Assembly (NCBI GenBank): GCA_947034895.1
Contig: OX344762.1
Location: 75,386,981 to 75,450,980 of the forward strand
Source of the DNA: Rhytidiadelphus loreus
Lineage: Eukaryota; Streptophyta; Bryopsida; Hypnales; Hylocomiaceae
Reading direction: 5' to 3'
Length of the DNA stretch: 64,000 bases
In this document: positions 1 to 12,860 of the stretch, piece by piece
How positions within the stretch are numbered: position 1 is the stretch's first letter
How the letters are laid out: every line of letters starts with the position of its first letter
The notes under the pieces: generated by a model
The model's database searches: none
The model's input: only the letters and a program-made list of their open reading frames with translations
What the model was told of the DNA's origin: nothing
Made by a program: the position numbers and the translations under genes

Positions 1-120
1 TCATAACTAATTCCACAAAGCTCCAAAAAAATATGAAACAACTTGGGTTAGATGCCAATTCCTCTTGTCTTTTAAGGAAATTTTAATGAAAAATATTTAG
101 AGAAGCTTTACTTCCCCAAA
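1..120. repeat. Dispersed repeat, copy 1
   Basis: This stretch matches about 22,646-22,760 in the same orientation: both run through a shared block around AATATGAAACAACTTGG, followed by a TTAGATGC word and a similar AT-rich tail. No coding potential is visible. It is a dispersed repeat of unknown type, cut by the window edge. Confidence 0.6.
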
Positions 121-239
121 ATTCAAATTCTAGCTCTTAGGTTAGGTGGTTGATTTATGGACCTACTACCTTACAGTCTTTACTTTATTGTGTGTTTAGT
201 TTCAAGATGCTATACAAAGAAATGAAATGGTTGGTATAC

Positions 240-1360
240 TGATATCTAAGAATCCGTGAGTCCCGCAACTATGTTCTTGGTACCCTTTGAAGCTCTTTGG
301 GAGAAGGGATGCATGGACTTGGTGTCTTGGTGTCTCGACCTACGGTGTAAAAGTTATTGAATTTCAAATCTTTTATAAATTAGAAAATTGAATTAAGTTA
401 TATTTTATTTTAAAAGACTAGAACTTTCACATTACATGTCTGAAGACCATGAACATAGCCCTTGCACTTCGTGTATAAAGCTTTCTATTTGTATTCGGAG
501 CTCAACCTCTCATACCTCAACAAACCCCTTGTACTCCTTCGTACATAAACAATATTGAATTTCAAGAAAATCAAAAAATTAAAAAATTATTTTTACTTTT
601 ATTTTGGCTCTAACAATGGCAGATGACACACTAGTTGAATGTGAATGTATGGGATACCAAATTCATTAAAGTGGCAATATTCCATTACTTTGGCATGGTT
701 CAATATGTGAGGCTTGAAACCAAAATCTACACCTATCTTTGATTGTGGACTGATATAAGGTAAACCAGCCCATGACAGACACCTACTGACCCCCCCCATT
801 ACAGTCATTTATCAATCTATGAGAGACTTTTTCTGAAAAATGGGGTTAAGACTGCATTGGGCTGATTTGTAGTTGTTATCAAAGCCTTGGGGTACAGTCA
901 TGAAGTTATTAGTAACTGTCATGGACACTTATACCAATCTAGTCTAAATTGGTAGTAAAAAATAGTTTTTTTATTTCTTAATGTCATGTCCATGTTAGAA
1001 AGTCTTGTAGCCATCTTAGAAAATGCTATGACTGTTTTAGGAGGGAAGATGACCATCATGGAAACACTTTTTTGCTGATTTGGGGTAGTCTACAGGCTGT
1101 TTTCGGCTTACTGGACAGCACACTTCAAAAATTCACAAAAAATTCATATTTTGTCCAAAAATTAAAATTTCAGTTGCTTTCTTCATTTCTCACATGTGTC
1201 TTTGTATGAAAAAAAATTTGATTATTCTTGCTAATGGCAACAAACCACATCAGGCAATCTGCCTGTCATAGGCTGGTTTACCTTATTACACTTCTTTGAA
1301 GATATATGTCACAATTTTTGGCTTGTGGAATATCACCAATTTAACACAAAAGTATCTGAG
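240..1360. other. No gene seen; insertion between duplicated OMT flanks
   Basis: Sequences near 190-240 and 1,340-1,400 align with neighbouring bases around 17,300-17,420 behind the second OMT copy, so this roughly 1.1 kb looks like DNA inserted after the duplication. A GGTTTACCTTAT-type word near 1,270 recurs inverted near 755-765, hinting at a foldback element. No open frame of interest. Confidence 0.4.
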
Positions 1361-1655
1361 AACTCGCACTCAAAAAAAAATCTAGAAGTTGACTGATCAT
1401 GAGCTTCTTATTCTCAGCAATGGAACCATCTTTCTGTTTAATTCAAATGTTTATGAACAGTGCAAAGATGATTAGTTTGGAAAGACTGAACCATGAACGT
1501 GAACATGGACACAAAAGCATCGAAGATCTCAAACTCCATCAGGTTGTGAAAATTCCTGAAATTGATCATAAGCTAGCTTCTTACTCTCAGAAAATGGAAC
1601 CATGCATCAGTCTTTTAGTTTCCAAAACGAGATAAGTTTAAGATGAGTTTCATAC

Positions 1656-2397
1656 TCGGCAACTCCGGGCACGCCTCGATCACATGCGCCTGGTCGAAGT
1701 TCACTCCGCGGACATGTGGATACCGCTGCGTAATCAACCTGAGCGACGACGCAAATCCCCCTCCCACATCCACCAAAACCTTCACATCTTCAAATCCCTC
1801 GTACGCATCCAACACAGCCCTCATGTACACGTTCGAATGCCCCGCCATAGCCAAATTGAACACCCCGTCGAACTCCGCATTCCGCCTCCCAAACTCCCAC
1901 GCATTCATCCCCTCATGCGCCCTCCCGAACGGCTGCACGGAGTCGTCCACCACGGATTCATGCAACCGCTCCCAACATCGCAAGAAGCCGTCGTTCTGGT
2001 ACAACAGCAGCAAGCGGACGAAGGAACCCTTTTCCTTGTCGTCAATGAGGAACCTGGCGATGGGTTCCAGGGCGTAACGACGCTCTGTGATGTCGTCCGT
2101 GTTGCCCGTGCCGATTTCGCGTAGGATTTTCTTGCCGCTTATCATGCGTAGGAGACGGGACAAGTAAGTGATGTTGATGGACTTTCCTGGGAGAGCTACA
2201 GCTGCGATTTCGCCTGGGGTGAGCTCTGCGTTGGGACCGGCTTTCGAAAGCGCTTCGAAGACGTTTAGACGCGCGAGTGCGGCGAGGGCGCCGGTGAGGG
2301 AGGAGAGCGTCACGAGCTCTATCGCGGCGACTCTGACGGGGTCTAGGATGGTTAGAATTGCCGGATCGGCCACATTGGTGATCTGATCACCGTCCAT
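1656..2397 (-). pseudogene. O-methyltransferase exon 1 only (copy 1 of the duplicated OMT)
   Basis: This 742-base block is nearly identical to exon 1 of the OMT at 15,832-18,448. It encodes the N-terminal dimerisation part of a plant class II (caffeate-OMT-like) enzyme and the SAM-binding core with the VDVGGG motif, then stops at the same GTATGA splice donor (1,654-1,655). The second and third exons, which carry the GDMFESV and LHDWDDE catalytic parts in the other copy, are not found between here and position 1; a dispersed repeat lies where exon 2 is expected. So this is a truncated copy, or its last exons lie outside the window. The open frame runs on upstream to an ATG at 2,703, but copy 2 has an in-frame stop just upstream of the matching ATG, so I take 2,397 as the ancestral start. 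Confidence 0.75.
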
Positions 2398-2911
2398 ATT
2401 CGATTCTTCGCACAATTGCAGACTTCTGAAATCACTTTGGGCTGAAACACCACGGACACCGAGATTGGTTACCACTGTTGTAAAGCGGAATGCGACGACT
2501 GTCAAGCGCAAAATCAACTGGAACTGTTCCAATGCGACTGAGGTTCTGTAAACCAAGTCCGACAATCTCTTCAATCTCCTCTCAGAACGCCTTGTTATCG
2601 TGACTCGATCGAGCTGCGATAGTGAGATTGCAATGAATTGAAGAGTTGGAGAGCGAGTGACAAAAATGAATTCAGCTAAAGGAGCGTTTTTGAGATCGAT
2701 CATCTTCCTTGATTAATAGAATTCCTGGGAATGTGGAGCGGGATGTGGAGTCAAACTCTGGTGAGCACCAACTGTCCTGGATGATAAGTTCGTGTGCGCA
2801 AGCAGTCTAGTTACGATGTCCTTCGGCAACAACCAAGATCCGCATCAAATAGTTGGTTGCGCCATACACTGCGGCGGAGTTCACTGAACATTATAGAACC
2901 AGCGTTGGTAA

Positions 2912-3430
2912 GAGCATCCCCACCAGTGAGTTCCGTATCCTAAAGCTTGAGGGAGCGGACCTCATATGCAAATAGAGATACAGAAATTTCATCGCACCAA
3001 CCTTTATCCAAAACCTGTATCTCTAAAATATACAGATTTCTGTAAGAGCATCCCCACCAGGGAGTTCTCTTTCCCTAAACTCGGGACCTCAATCTAGTCA
3101 ACCTTAACTTTATAGGGATGAGACCTCGCGAGTTCTCTATATGAGCTCCAATATAGGGAATTGGGCCCAACTTTTACCGAGTTCTCTATAAATTTGGGGT
3201 AGAGCTCTTGTTTCAAGACCGGTGCGCGCAAGCTTCTGTATCCCCATCCCCATCTGAGGTCCTGTCCCTAAATTTTTAGGGATACAGAATTCTCTGGTGG
3301 GGATGCTCTAAAACTCTTCTCTAGTTCTGTATCCAAAGGCTCATATGGAGAACTTGCTAGGTCTCATCCCTACTTGAGGTCCCAAGCTCAGTAAACAGAT
3401 AGAGAAACGGAAGAGTTGGTGGAAATGCTC
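2912..3430. mobile_element. PIF/Harbinger-type MITE (outer, interrupted)
   Basis: The left end reads GAGCATCCCCACCAG and the right end is a diverged inverted copy ending in AATGCTC. Both ends are flanked by TAA, the 3-base target duplication usual for Tourist/Harbinger MITEs. It is interrupted by a second copy of the same family (3,046-3,308). It lies just upstream of the first OMT copy. Confidence 0.7.
3046..3308. mobile_element. PIF/Harbinger-type MITE (inner, nested)
   Basis: Terminal inverted repeats GAGCATCCCCACCAG and CTGGTGGGGATGCTC match perfectly over 15 bases and are flanked by TAA on both sides. It sits inside another member of the family. It is non-coding; its ends are better matched than those of the outer copy, consistent with a younger insertion. 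Confidence 0.8.
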
Positions 3431-4084
3431 TAATCAGTGCTCCCCATGCTGCAAAGGTATAATGCTTTTCTAGGATGGATATAGGGAACATTCTTAGGGT
3501 CAGCTTACATGTTGGCCCGGTGGGCAAGTTTAGCGCTAATTCAAGCAAGAAGACAAAAGCAGTTCCACCAATTGCCTTGCCGGGGTGGGCAAGCGAGAAA
3601 GGAGGAGTTGAAGTTTTACCAATATCGGTGGACAACCTCATTGGTGGAGACTAGAGAATCTAATGCATGGGGATTTCTTATTGTGTCCGTCCCCACCTAC
3701 TGGGTCCACATGAAATTGCAATGTCTATTTTTCCCTACAGCACCTGTTGTGCATTAGATGGGATTCATCTCCTGTGAAGGGCCGTGAGTTCCCAAGTGCT
3801 GAAATGGCTGAAATGGCATTCCTAGCGCAGCACGGCGGCTGTCTGACGTGACATAGAGATTGCCACGTCATTACAAAAAAAAAAATTATTCTCTTTTTTT
3901 TGCATTTGAAAACTAAAAATTTATTTATTTATTTCACTGCCAGGGGAACGGCCTTGAAACAACCCTCCTCGACCCCGAAATCTCATCTAATGAAATTTCC
4001 CTGATGACCAATACATGTACGGAGGCCCTTAGTCAATGTTGGGTCCGTTTTTCTCCTCTTGAACTGAAAGCCCTAATGTTGCAA

Positions 4085-4600
4085 CTTCCCAGTCCACTCA
4101 TTCTCGTCCAGGGAGGATTGACCCATGCATGTACTACCCCGTGTTTTATCCATGCAGAAAACATTGGAATTTTTTATTTACCACATACAATAAAATTTGC
4201 AAATTTTGAATTCATATTTGCAATCAAAGACCCCAAATTAGTTGGGAGGTGTGAAGAAATGTAAAAATTAAGCAACACAAATTAGGAGGGAATTTTTAAA
4301 TTTACCCTTTGATGGGGCAATATATGGGTCAATCCTCCCTCGCCCTGATTCTCCCTGTGAGCAAGGTGAACTGTCCTCACACATCCTCCAAAGTCATTCT
4401 AGGCAGGGGTGCATGTGAAATAAAAGCTCCCCTATATTGTACTTAGTTAATTTATCTTCTACATCCTCCTAGTTAATTTGGGGCGTCTGATTCCAAATAT
4501 GAATTTAAAATTTGTAATTTTTATAATACATGGCAAATAAAAAATTTCAGCGTTTTCCCTTGGGACAGGCGAGGGTCCATTCACCCCAGCCCTTTTTGTC
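4085..4600. repeat. Foldback element with long imperfect inverted arms
   Basis: The left arm (about 4,100-4,260) and the right arm (about 4,430-4,590) are imperfect reverse complements. Both contain the CCCCAAATTA word and a run rich in TTTGCAAATTTTGAATTCATATTTG, or its diverged form. A second inverted pair, GGGAGGATTGACCCAT, lies at about 4,111 and 4,323-4,345. It is non-coding and I cannot assign a superfamily. Confidence 0.5.
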
Positions 4601-6153
4601 TTCAAGCAATTCTTACAATCTCTCCCGGTAACATTGATAAGTTGTTGAATATCCTCCCCTAGCTGGAGGTATAATTCCCTCCTAATTCTTGGGGGGAGAA
4701 TTCAATTATATTATGAGTGACATGATTGACACAAGGCAAAGGTAACTTTGCTTTGTTCACTCAATCAATGTTGGCTTAGGAGACGGGTTTGGTGAGTTGA
4801 CCCCGGCCATCATACCCGGGTACTCATGAAGTCAACAAGGGTTTTAGGTGGGGTAACGATGATTGATTATTGGTATAGGACATGGCTAGGGTTTGTGGGG
4901 TTGGGTTCAACCAGCTTTTAAAAAAATATACATACATATATTTTTAAACAAATGAAATGCTATTGAACCGACTAATATCAATGAAATAGCTAGTTGAGAA
5001 ATTAGTATCAACTAACTATGCACCCAAAAGTGGTTGTACACGCATCTAGTTTGCCATTAGTTGCCCCCTTCTCCCTCAAAAATGAATCGGTTGTTGATTT
5101 TTTTTTAAATGCTTCCCCCTCCAAAATGCTGTCGATTTTTCAAAAAAATTTAAGCCGTTGATCTTTGAGATTTAATCTGAGCCATCCATCCAAATATGAA
5201 TACGAAATCAAAATATGGATACGGATATTGTATAGATATGAATGCTTGATATTAAAATACGATACAATACAGATACAAATGTGGATGTGGATACGGATAC
5301 GGGATACGAGATTTTCATTGTCCCATATTGTTTGTCATGTTAACCTTGTTCAAAAAATTACAAGGAAGGGGGAGGGGGGATGAAGAAATAAGAAATTAAT
5401 TTTAATTAATAGTAATTTTTTAAACGCAAGAGGGTTGGGGGGGCTAAATTTTCTTTTAATAATTAATTAAAATTCTGAGTGCATTGTAACAAAAGTGTCA
5501 ATATGTACTTAAAAGTGGCCATTTGTAAGATTTGTGTAACTTAAGTAGTATAAAGTACATTAGTAATTCAATTTTAGTTGAGAGAAAATAATGAAATTGA
5601 ATTAGTAATATAAATTAGTACAATATTAGTCAGTATCAATTTTCCTAAACCTGAATTATTAATATTACAAGTAAGAAATAAGATGGTAGTCGGAAGGCCA
5701 CTAGTTATTATTTTTGTCATTTTGGAGAAGGAACTAGTTTTTAATCCAATATTCATGTAATCCTTGGGTGATCTTTGGTGATATGTATGTCAAAAGTATT
5801 GTAGTTGATACCTAGATAGAATTTGGCAATTTGTCTTTAAAAAAAACTATAATTCAATGGCTACTTGTTCAAAGAAAATAAAAATTTCCTTCAATAAATA
5901 TTGTCTAAATGCTAATGTCTTTGGGTTGTAGCCAATTGGCAAAAAATAGTATATATAAAAAATGGGTGTGACTAGTCTCTCGCATTTGCTTTAAAAATAA
6001 TAGTTTGGAGAATAAATTATATATATTTTTAAATAAGCACAAATTTCTTCATGAATTTTTCAACGACTTTGTAGCTATGTACTTTGAGAGGAGGTAGTGG
6101 GGTTCTATAGGAACTTCATTAGGAATAGTACAATGTAGCATTGCTTACATTTT
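4601..6153. other. AT-rich intergenic DNA, no gene seen
   Basis: There is no supported gene here. A degenerate array of GGATAC/GATACG-like words lies at about 5,195-5,315, and poly-A/T runs are common. Confidence 0.5.
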
Positions 6154-6392
6154 TGTTGGAAATACGATCTAGTCCATCTACTCCCCCCCCTTGTATGTAG
6201 TCATGTTAGGGATAAAGAGTTAGTTAGACATGATTAGTATTGTTAGTTAATGGTTCTTTCTCCCGTTCTTTATTTAGTATTCATAATCCCTTCTTTGTCA
6301 TTCTTCACCACTTGTGTGGTCTACAATACCAAATTACAGTAAACGTTGATTTATTCCAAGTTTCTTCATCTTGTTTGTTTTGAGTTTCTTCA
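6154..6392 (+). repeat. Copia 5' LTR with adjoining primer-binding site
   Basis: This 239-base block starts TGTTGG and ends TTCTTCA, as Copia LTRs start with TG and end with CA. It is followed at once (6,393) by TGCTATCAAAGCCC, close to the usual initiator-Met tRNA primer-binding site TGGTATCAGAGC. The spacing and polarity fit the plus-strand Copia remains downstream. No matching 3' LTR is visible near 12,000, so the element is truncated. Confidence 0.7.
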
Positions 6393-9300
6393 TGCTATCA
6401 AAGCCCTAAGGGGACAATCTTTGTAGTTCCGCCACAACGTAGTTTGATTAGAGAGAGGAGTATTTATACATGATTGAAGATATTTGTGAGAGACAATGTA
6501 ATCCGAGAGGAAACAAACTCGTACCGTTGTACATGAGTTAATCCATTATTTATTTATTTATCTTTCATCTTTCTTATAAGTTGATCAATCTTCTATATGT
6601 ACTGAGGTTAGGAAACACAAAGTATGCTCAACATAGTCGAATTAGTAAAATAGTAGCATCACGAGACACATGTATACAATCTATAGAGTACCTATGTTTA
6701 AAATCTGATTACCAAAGCATCAAAGAAAGAAAATGTTCACCAAAATAGCAAATAGGAATTGTCATCCTTTCATTCCCTTTGTCCTCATCATAGCTATAGT
6801 ATCGAAAACCCACTCAGTAGTGTTATGTTCACAAGAGTACCAAACTATGTCAAACTCCAATGGTCTCAGAGACTCATAGCAAAAAAATATCAAATTTGGA
6901 AAAATCATTGTAGGTTGCTTCTAATGAGAGAAAACACATAGAAGTATGTGGACCCAATGGGGAACAACCGACTGGTAGTCAATGAGCCAAAAGAAACAAC
7001 AAGGGGAAGAGCTAGGGCACTCTTCTCTATAATGATGTCCTCTAGTGAGTCCATCTTTAATGAACTCTCAAAGTTAAGTGATCCCCAAATCGCATAGAAC
7101 ACACTCAAAGAGCAATTTGAGAGAACCAATAACGCATCAAGACTAATGTTGTTGGACAAACTTAATTCTATCAAATTGTAAGAAGGAGGATCAATCACTG
7201 AGTACATACAAAAAATATAAGACACAAAAATGCAGCTCAAGAGAGTCGGTTATACAATCTCAGAAACTAACCTAATTGAGTGGATGTTGAACACTTTCCC
7301 TTTCAACTATGAAGTTGTATATAATCAAGTGAGTACTCTTACTACCATTTTGACATTGGAAATGCTTACAACACTATTACTGTAGCATGAACAACGCATC
7401 CAATTTCATTAGGCGGCCAGAGTAGCACCCCAACACATTGACGCTCTAGTAGCAAGATTTCATCAAATGAGCTATGCATCTGTAGGGACTCCAAGCTTTC
7501 AATAGTAGAGTTATTCAACTCCATGATACTCCATGGTGAGTCCATTCCAACCAAGTCAATATTCCAACCCTGTAGCAAGCCACACCTACAATTGGTATGG
7601 ACTTGAAGGTTATTACATTCAAGATTGTCTAGAGTTTGGTAAGGAACTTGCCCACTCTGCACTCGCTTAACAAGCTAGCAACTACGGCATGCAAAAGAAG
7701 AGTCATTATGGGCCCAAATTCCACAGTGATGCACTAACATCTAGTTTGGATTGGGAGCACTTCATGCATCCCGTTGATACGAGCTACGAGAATTTGGATT
7801 TAAATTTAGATCCAACTCTTAAAGCAGCATGGATACTCGATTTAGAATGTTCCCAACACATGAGTGGAAATGCCAGCTAGTTTTCCTCTTTAGAAATATC
7901 CTCAACACTATAAGAAAATCAAGGTTTTTTGACATCTTAAAAAACAAAAGAGGGCGTTCAATTTGACGGGTAAGTGATCAATGTAGATGTCTCCTAAAAT
8001 CCATTATAATTGACAAGCAAAAAATGTATGAAAATCACAAGAAACATGCAAGATTTTAGGATTTTTTTTTCTAACGTCGAAGAAAATGCAATCTTTGAAG
8101 CTCTCCAAAATGTGCCACATGTCGGACAAGTCATTGCCACATAAACATGACATGGGCGGGTAGTGCCATGTAGGATATTTTTTCATCCATCCAATGAGTG
8201 ACGTGGATTGTGACTTGGACCTCTTTGATGTAGCAGTTGGTTTTGGTGACGTCACAATTGGTTTTGATTTTGGGTTTCTAATTTTTCAGATGTCACATTA
8301 GACGTTTTTTGAGACATCAATTGGTGTATTCCCTATCCATAAGGCAAGATCAACAAAAAATAATTATTTAAAATAAATTAAAAAATAAAATAAATGAACA
8401 AGCAAAATTGTTGAATTCAATAAGAACTAAAGAAAACTTACCATCTACCATCAAGAGGATTTTTGATGGCAGCATGAAGGAATTCCTTCATTAAAAGTCA
8501 ATGAGAATGAAGGATAAGGAGGTTAAATTTATATTTATTGTCTGTCCATGGTGAGACAAACGATATGGAATAATTAGAATATGGGAACTTAACCATTGTA
8601 CATCTTAACGTTGTTTCAGACATTTAAATGTTGATTCTAACAAGGGACTTGTTTCAAACATCTCAATGTTGTTTCAAACATCTGGATCATGTTATTTCAG
8701 ACATTTTTCATTGAACACAACTCGTGCTGTATATATCCCATATGGATTGTTTTCCTTCCTTCCATCCTTTTTTGTATAAAGACCATCTCTTTTCATCCAT
8801 ACTACACATCCATCCATTTTTCCTTTTCTTCAAAGTATGTCATATGGCTGCCTTTCCCCCAAAAAATTTATATATGGTCAACATTTTACTATAAACCATA
8901 GTAATTTTTACTAACTTATCCATAGTCAAAATGGATCTACTTGCTGACGTGGCAATTTAAGTTTTTTTGGACATCCTCCAAAACATCAACATTTCAAATA
9001 AAACATTAGCGTCAATGATAACATCAACTTAGATTTACAATAACATGCCAATGTTCTTTGCAATCAATGCAAAGTCTACAAAAATCTACCTTGTCGAGCC
9101 AAATTTCCTTTGATATCATCATGTTCTATCAGACATCACGTGTTAGTAGTAAAACATAGCCAAAAACATGGATTTCTTATAGTGCAAGCTCTACTATGGT
9201 GCAAACTACTAGGAAACAACTTTTGCCTCGATAGAAACTATAATGAAATAAACATAAGTGACATCTACTTCGTACTTGGTCTTTTCTTTAATCTACTTTC

Positions 9301-12000
9301 TATCAGAGTTATAGTAGACTTGGGTTTAACATTGGTCTTTGATAACCAAGAATACATTGTTTACCAACGACCAAACAACATCGTCAGACATGGTCTTTGA
9401 GATCCCAAAACAAGACTTTATAGGTACATCTTACCAGACAAAAATTTCATGCATGTGTAATAGCATCATCGTCTATGGCACACCTCTGGCATTGACGGTT
9501 GGGTCACCTCAACTTTCCACAACATCCACTCAATGGGCCTACACATCATTGCCAAAGGCATACCACTCATCGGCGATTCTCATAACTTTTACAAAAGTTG
9601 TGTCACTAGGAAATAGAAGCATGTAGTTGCACTAAAGACTACGATTCAACGAGCCACAACACCAGTGCAATTGATACACTCAGATTTGTCCGGGCCAATC
9701 CAACCCCCATCGTTTGCCCAATTGTTTGGAGGAAATCACTACATTGTGACATTCACAAATGACTACTCAAGGTTTACTTTGGTTTATTTATTTGACAAAA
9801 ATCAAACACAATGAAATGCTTCAGATACTTCAAAGCTATAACAAAACTTAGTCTAGGTACAAAACTACGAACAAGTCCTATGTAGCGATAGTGGGGGAGA
9901 ATATTTGTCCTCCAAATTCAAAGAGCTTCTAGAAACTACAGGAATACATCATGAGCTTACACAAGCATATACACCTTACTAATTTGGAGTAAGCGAACGT
10001 AAAAATCAAATACTCTTGGACAAAGTTTGGGCAATGGTAGCTGAAGCACACACACCACCATTTCTATGGTCCGAAATAGTTTCAATTGCAAACTACTTAA
10101 CCAATCATTCTTTGACTCAAGCGAATTTTGGTATTAGTTCCATACAACAACTTCATCGTATCATTCTTGACCTCAAGCATCTATACATATTTGGTTACAT
10201 ACCCTACCAACATATCCCCAAAGAGAAATGATACAAATTAGAGGATCATATGACTAAGACTATATTCATCAGCTACGTATGTAGATCAAATCAAGGGCCA
10301 TCATTGCTATGATCTCACATTACAATCCATCCTATTGAACAAAGATGTTTAATTTGCAGAGCGACAATTTTGGCATAGCTCCAAGTATGAGAAACCTAAC
10401 AAATCAAGTGTCTCGATAGAAGTTCTACCCAACTCCCAAACTACTATTTTGGAGGTCTTGGATCCAATCGTGGCGCCACCTTGGCCCTCCAGACCCCGTA
10501 GTCTTTAGCCCAACTTTATCAAACTATAGTACATCTCCATAGTTGGATCCTCATAACTCACATAGAGATGACACGTGTCAACCGTTGGGATCACCATCCT
10601 CCAGATCTCCTCCTACTAATTCAATTGTCACTTCTTTATCAAATATCATACTGAATCCTACTCCACAAAGATCATCTCGATTCTCAAAGCAGATTCCTCC
10701 TTCCAAACTCCTTGATTATGCCGGCCACTCAAGTTGATTTTCTTAGAGATATTCGTACATGCCCTGTAGCTTTTAGTGAGCCCTTGTATTTACATGCTTA
10801 TGCCATGGCCTTCCACGAGCCTATATTTTTTAGTGAAGCCGTTCAAGATCCTAACTGGTTGGCCATGCCACCACATAACCAGAGATGGCTTCTATTTCTA
10901 TCAACAACACTTGGTCATTGGTCGATCTCTCACTTGGTCAAAAAGCCATCGCAGTGAAGTAGATTAATAAACTTAAACTGGGCACCGCATCTACTAGCCC
11001 TAAGTATAAGGCTCGCTTAGTCGCACGCAATGATCAACAACACACAAGGTTTGACTACTAGGAGACCTTCTCATTGGTCATAAAATGATTGACTATGTCC
11101 ACGTTTGTGTGCATAGCTACTATTAATTGTTGGCCCCTACTCCACTTGGATGTGAAGACCGCATTTTTAAACAATAATATTATAGAGATAGTCTTCCTTC
11201 ATCAACCACTTGGCTTCATTCAATTAGGAAAGGAGCATCTTGTTTGTCGGTTACATAAAGCCATCTATGGCTTGCGGTAGTCTTCTAGAGCTTGACATGA
11301 ACAAATAAATATTTATTTAATTTCTATTGGTATATCCTTATGCTCTGCAGACTCCAGTCTTTATGAATATCACAACAAAAATGCTATTGTGTTACTTATC
11401 ATTTACATCGACAACTTGATGCTAACTTGCAATCATGCCTCCAAAATCACTTGAATTTAAGCACAAATTTGCAATAAATTTGCCATGACCATTTTTGGTA
11501 GCTTATCACTATACTTGGGCGTTAATTTCCTCTATAGTCCCTGCAACATCATGATGTCCCATCACCGATACATTCAAAAGTGTCTTCAAGACATGCACTT
11601 TATTGATTGTCTCTCTACATCTATACTAAAGGAAGCCATGCTATACAACATTGTTTCTCTCCACATGGATTCATTGTTACTTGATGATTACAGAGTCGTA
11701 TACTACCGCACAAGAGTAGGAAAACTTCTCTATGTAACAAATACTCGACTTGACATTGCATTCGCAATTGGCATAGTTACTCGACTTACTTGTACTCCCA
11801 AGCAAGTCCATCTTCGATTCATATTGTCTTACATATCTTTAAATAGTTAAAAGGCACCTCTCACCTTGCCATTTACTATTTGAGAGGGAGAGAAATAATA
11901 CTGCACGGATATTCAGATAATGACTATCTTGGTGATCTGAATGAGAGAAAATCAACCTTGGGTTATATAATGAATATAGGCCTAAACATCTAGAGTCTTC
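6393..12000 (+). pseudogene. Degenerate Copia gag-pol polyprotein
   Basis: Copia landmarks occur in order on the plus strand, broken by many stops and frameshifts. The protease-side WxLDxxCSQHMSGN block lies at about 7,828-7,880, and the YFVLGLxxNLLS block that follows it is at about 9,265-9,310. Integrase shows HSDLSGP (about 9,675), CSDSGGEYLS (about 9,880) and the LWSEI...HIPKEK region (10,016-10,231). Reverse transcriptase shows the LDVKTAFLN block (about 11,138) and KAIYGLR (about 11,258). The RNase H block GYSDNDYLGD...RKSTLGY is at about 11,908-11,965. Coding sequence fades out after about 12,000. A CACTA element (7,906-9,184) splits the protease region; taking it out joins a readable frame. 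The element is dead and truncated at its 3' end. Confidence 0.85.
7906..9184. mobile_element. Non-autonomous CACTA (En/Spm) element inside the Copia relic
   Basis: It begins CACTATAAGAAAATC and ends GATTTCTTATAGTG, an imperfect inverted pair with the CACTA signature. It is flanked by the 3-base direct repeat CAA (7,903-7,905 and 9,185-9,187). A GTTTCAGACATT/GTTTCAAACATC word repeats about four times between 8,610 and 8,710, as expected of subterminal transposase-binding repeats. No transposase is encoded in its 1,279 bases. Confidence 0.9.
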
Positions 12001-12656
12001 TCCAAAATTGACAATTTGGGAAAAATCATTATAAAATACTATTTGTAAGAATATTTTGGAATTGATTTATAAATAAAAATTTTAGATTTTGAGTTTTAGA
12101 TTCCATCCATAAGGTTAGATTCATTAATGCTATCATCAATATTTCTTATAAATTTTGAAAGGAATATTTAAAAATTCCTTGTGAATTTGATTACGAACAA
12201 AATATTATCATTTTTTGAGTAAAACTTATTGGAATGGATTTGAAATGAGGTTCTCTTCTTAAGGTGATTTTTCAAATTTTTGTGATTCAAATCTATGACC
12301 TCATTTTTGCAAATCTAGTTTTGAACTAAAGGCAATGCAATTTGGGCTTGGTCAACCACTTGACATACTTCCACATTTGTAATTTTAGAAAAATATAATA
12401 TATACCCTAATAACACCAAATCCAACCATTAGGTAGGACATCAACTTGATAAAGTATCTCTAAAATTTAAAATGACTTTCATCCGAGTAGTAATGATGAT
12501 GAAATTTGAGTTTCAATCTATTAGTTGTCCAAAAATAGGACATTGGAGTGCTTAAGGGTTAAACACATACTTTGGAGTTGCCCTCATTCAAGAGGTGTGT
12601 GAAAATGAGCTTGAATCCTCCATCTTATTGAGATGTTGAAGTTTGTTTAGAACTTT

Positions 12657-12860
12657 CACTATAAGTAACCCATCTCTAAACAAACGGACTTTGTTCAACA
12701 TTCAATGTAACAACCAGTCTTTTTATGTCAACAATGATGTCCAATACAACATAAAGATGTTACTTTGGATGTCATTGTTGACATAAAAACATGGATGTTA
12801 CATTGAATGTCAACAAAATCCATCTAGTTAGACATCAGAAAACACTTGTTTCTTATAGTA
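12657..12860. mobile_element. CACTA-type MITE
   Basis: A 204-base element starts CACTATAAG and ends CTTATAGTA (last base diverged from G), flanked by TTT on both sides. The interior holds a palindrome built from TATGTCAACAATG and its complement, shared with the MITE at 36,146-36,383, so the two belong to one family. Confidence 0.85.

Noticed and set aside
1643..2386. Plus-strand open frames over the OMT exon
   Set aside because: Shadows of the GC-rich minus-strand coding sequence; the same frames appear over copy 2.
2398..2703. 102-residue N-terminal extension of OMT copy 1
   Set aside because: Copy 2 has an in-frame stop at the matching place and the extension resembles no OMT; it is probably open 5' UTR.
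6154..6165. TGTTGGAAATAC as another copy of the dispersed 11-mer
   Set aside because: It is the start of a Copia LTR and matches only nine bases; I regard it as coincidence.
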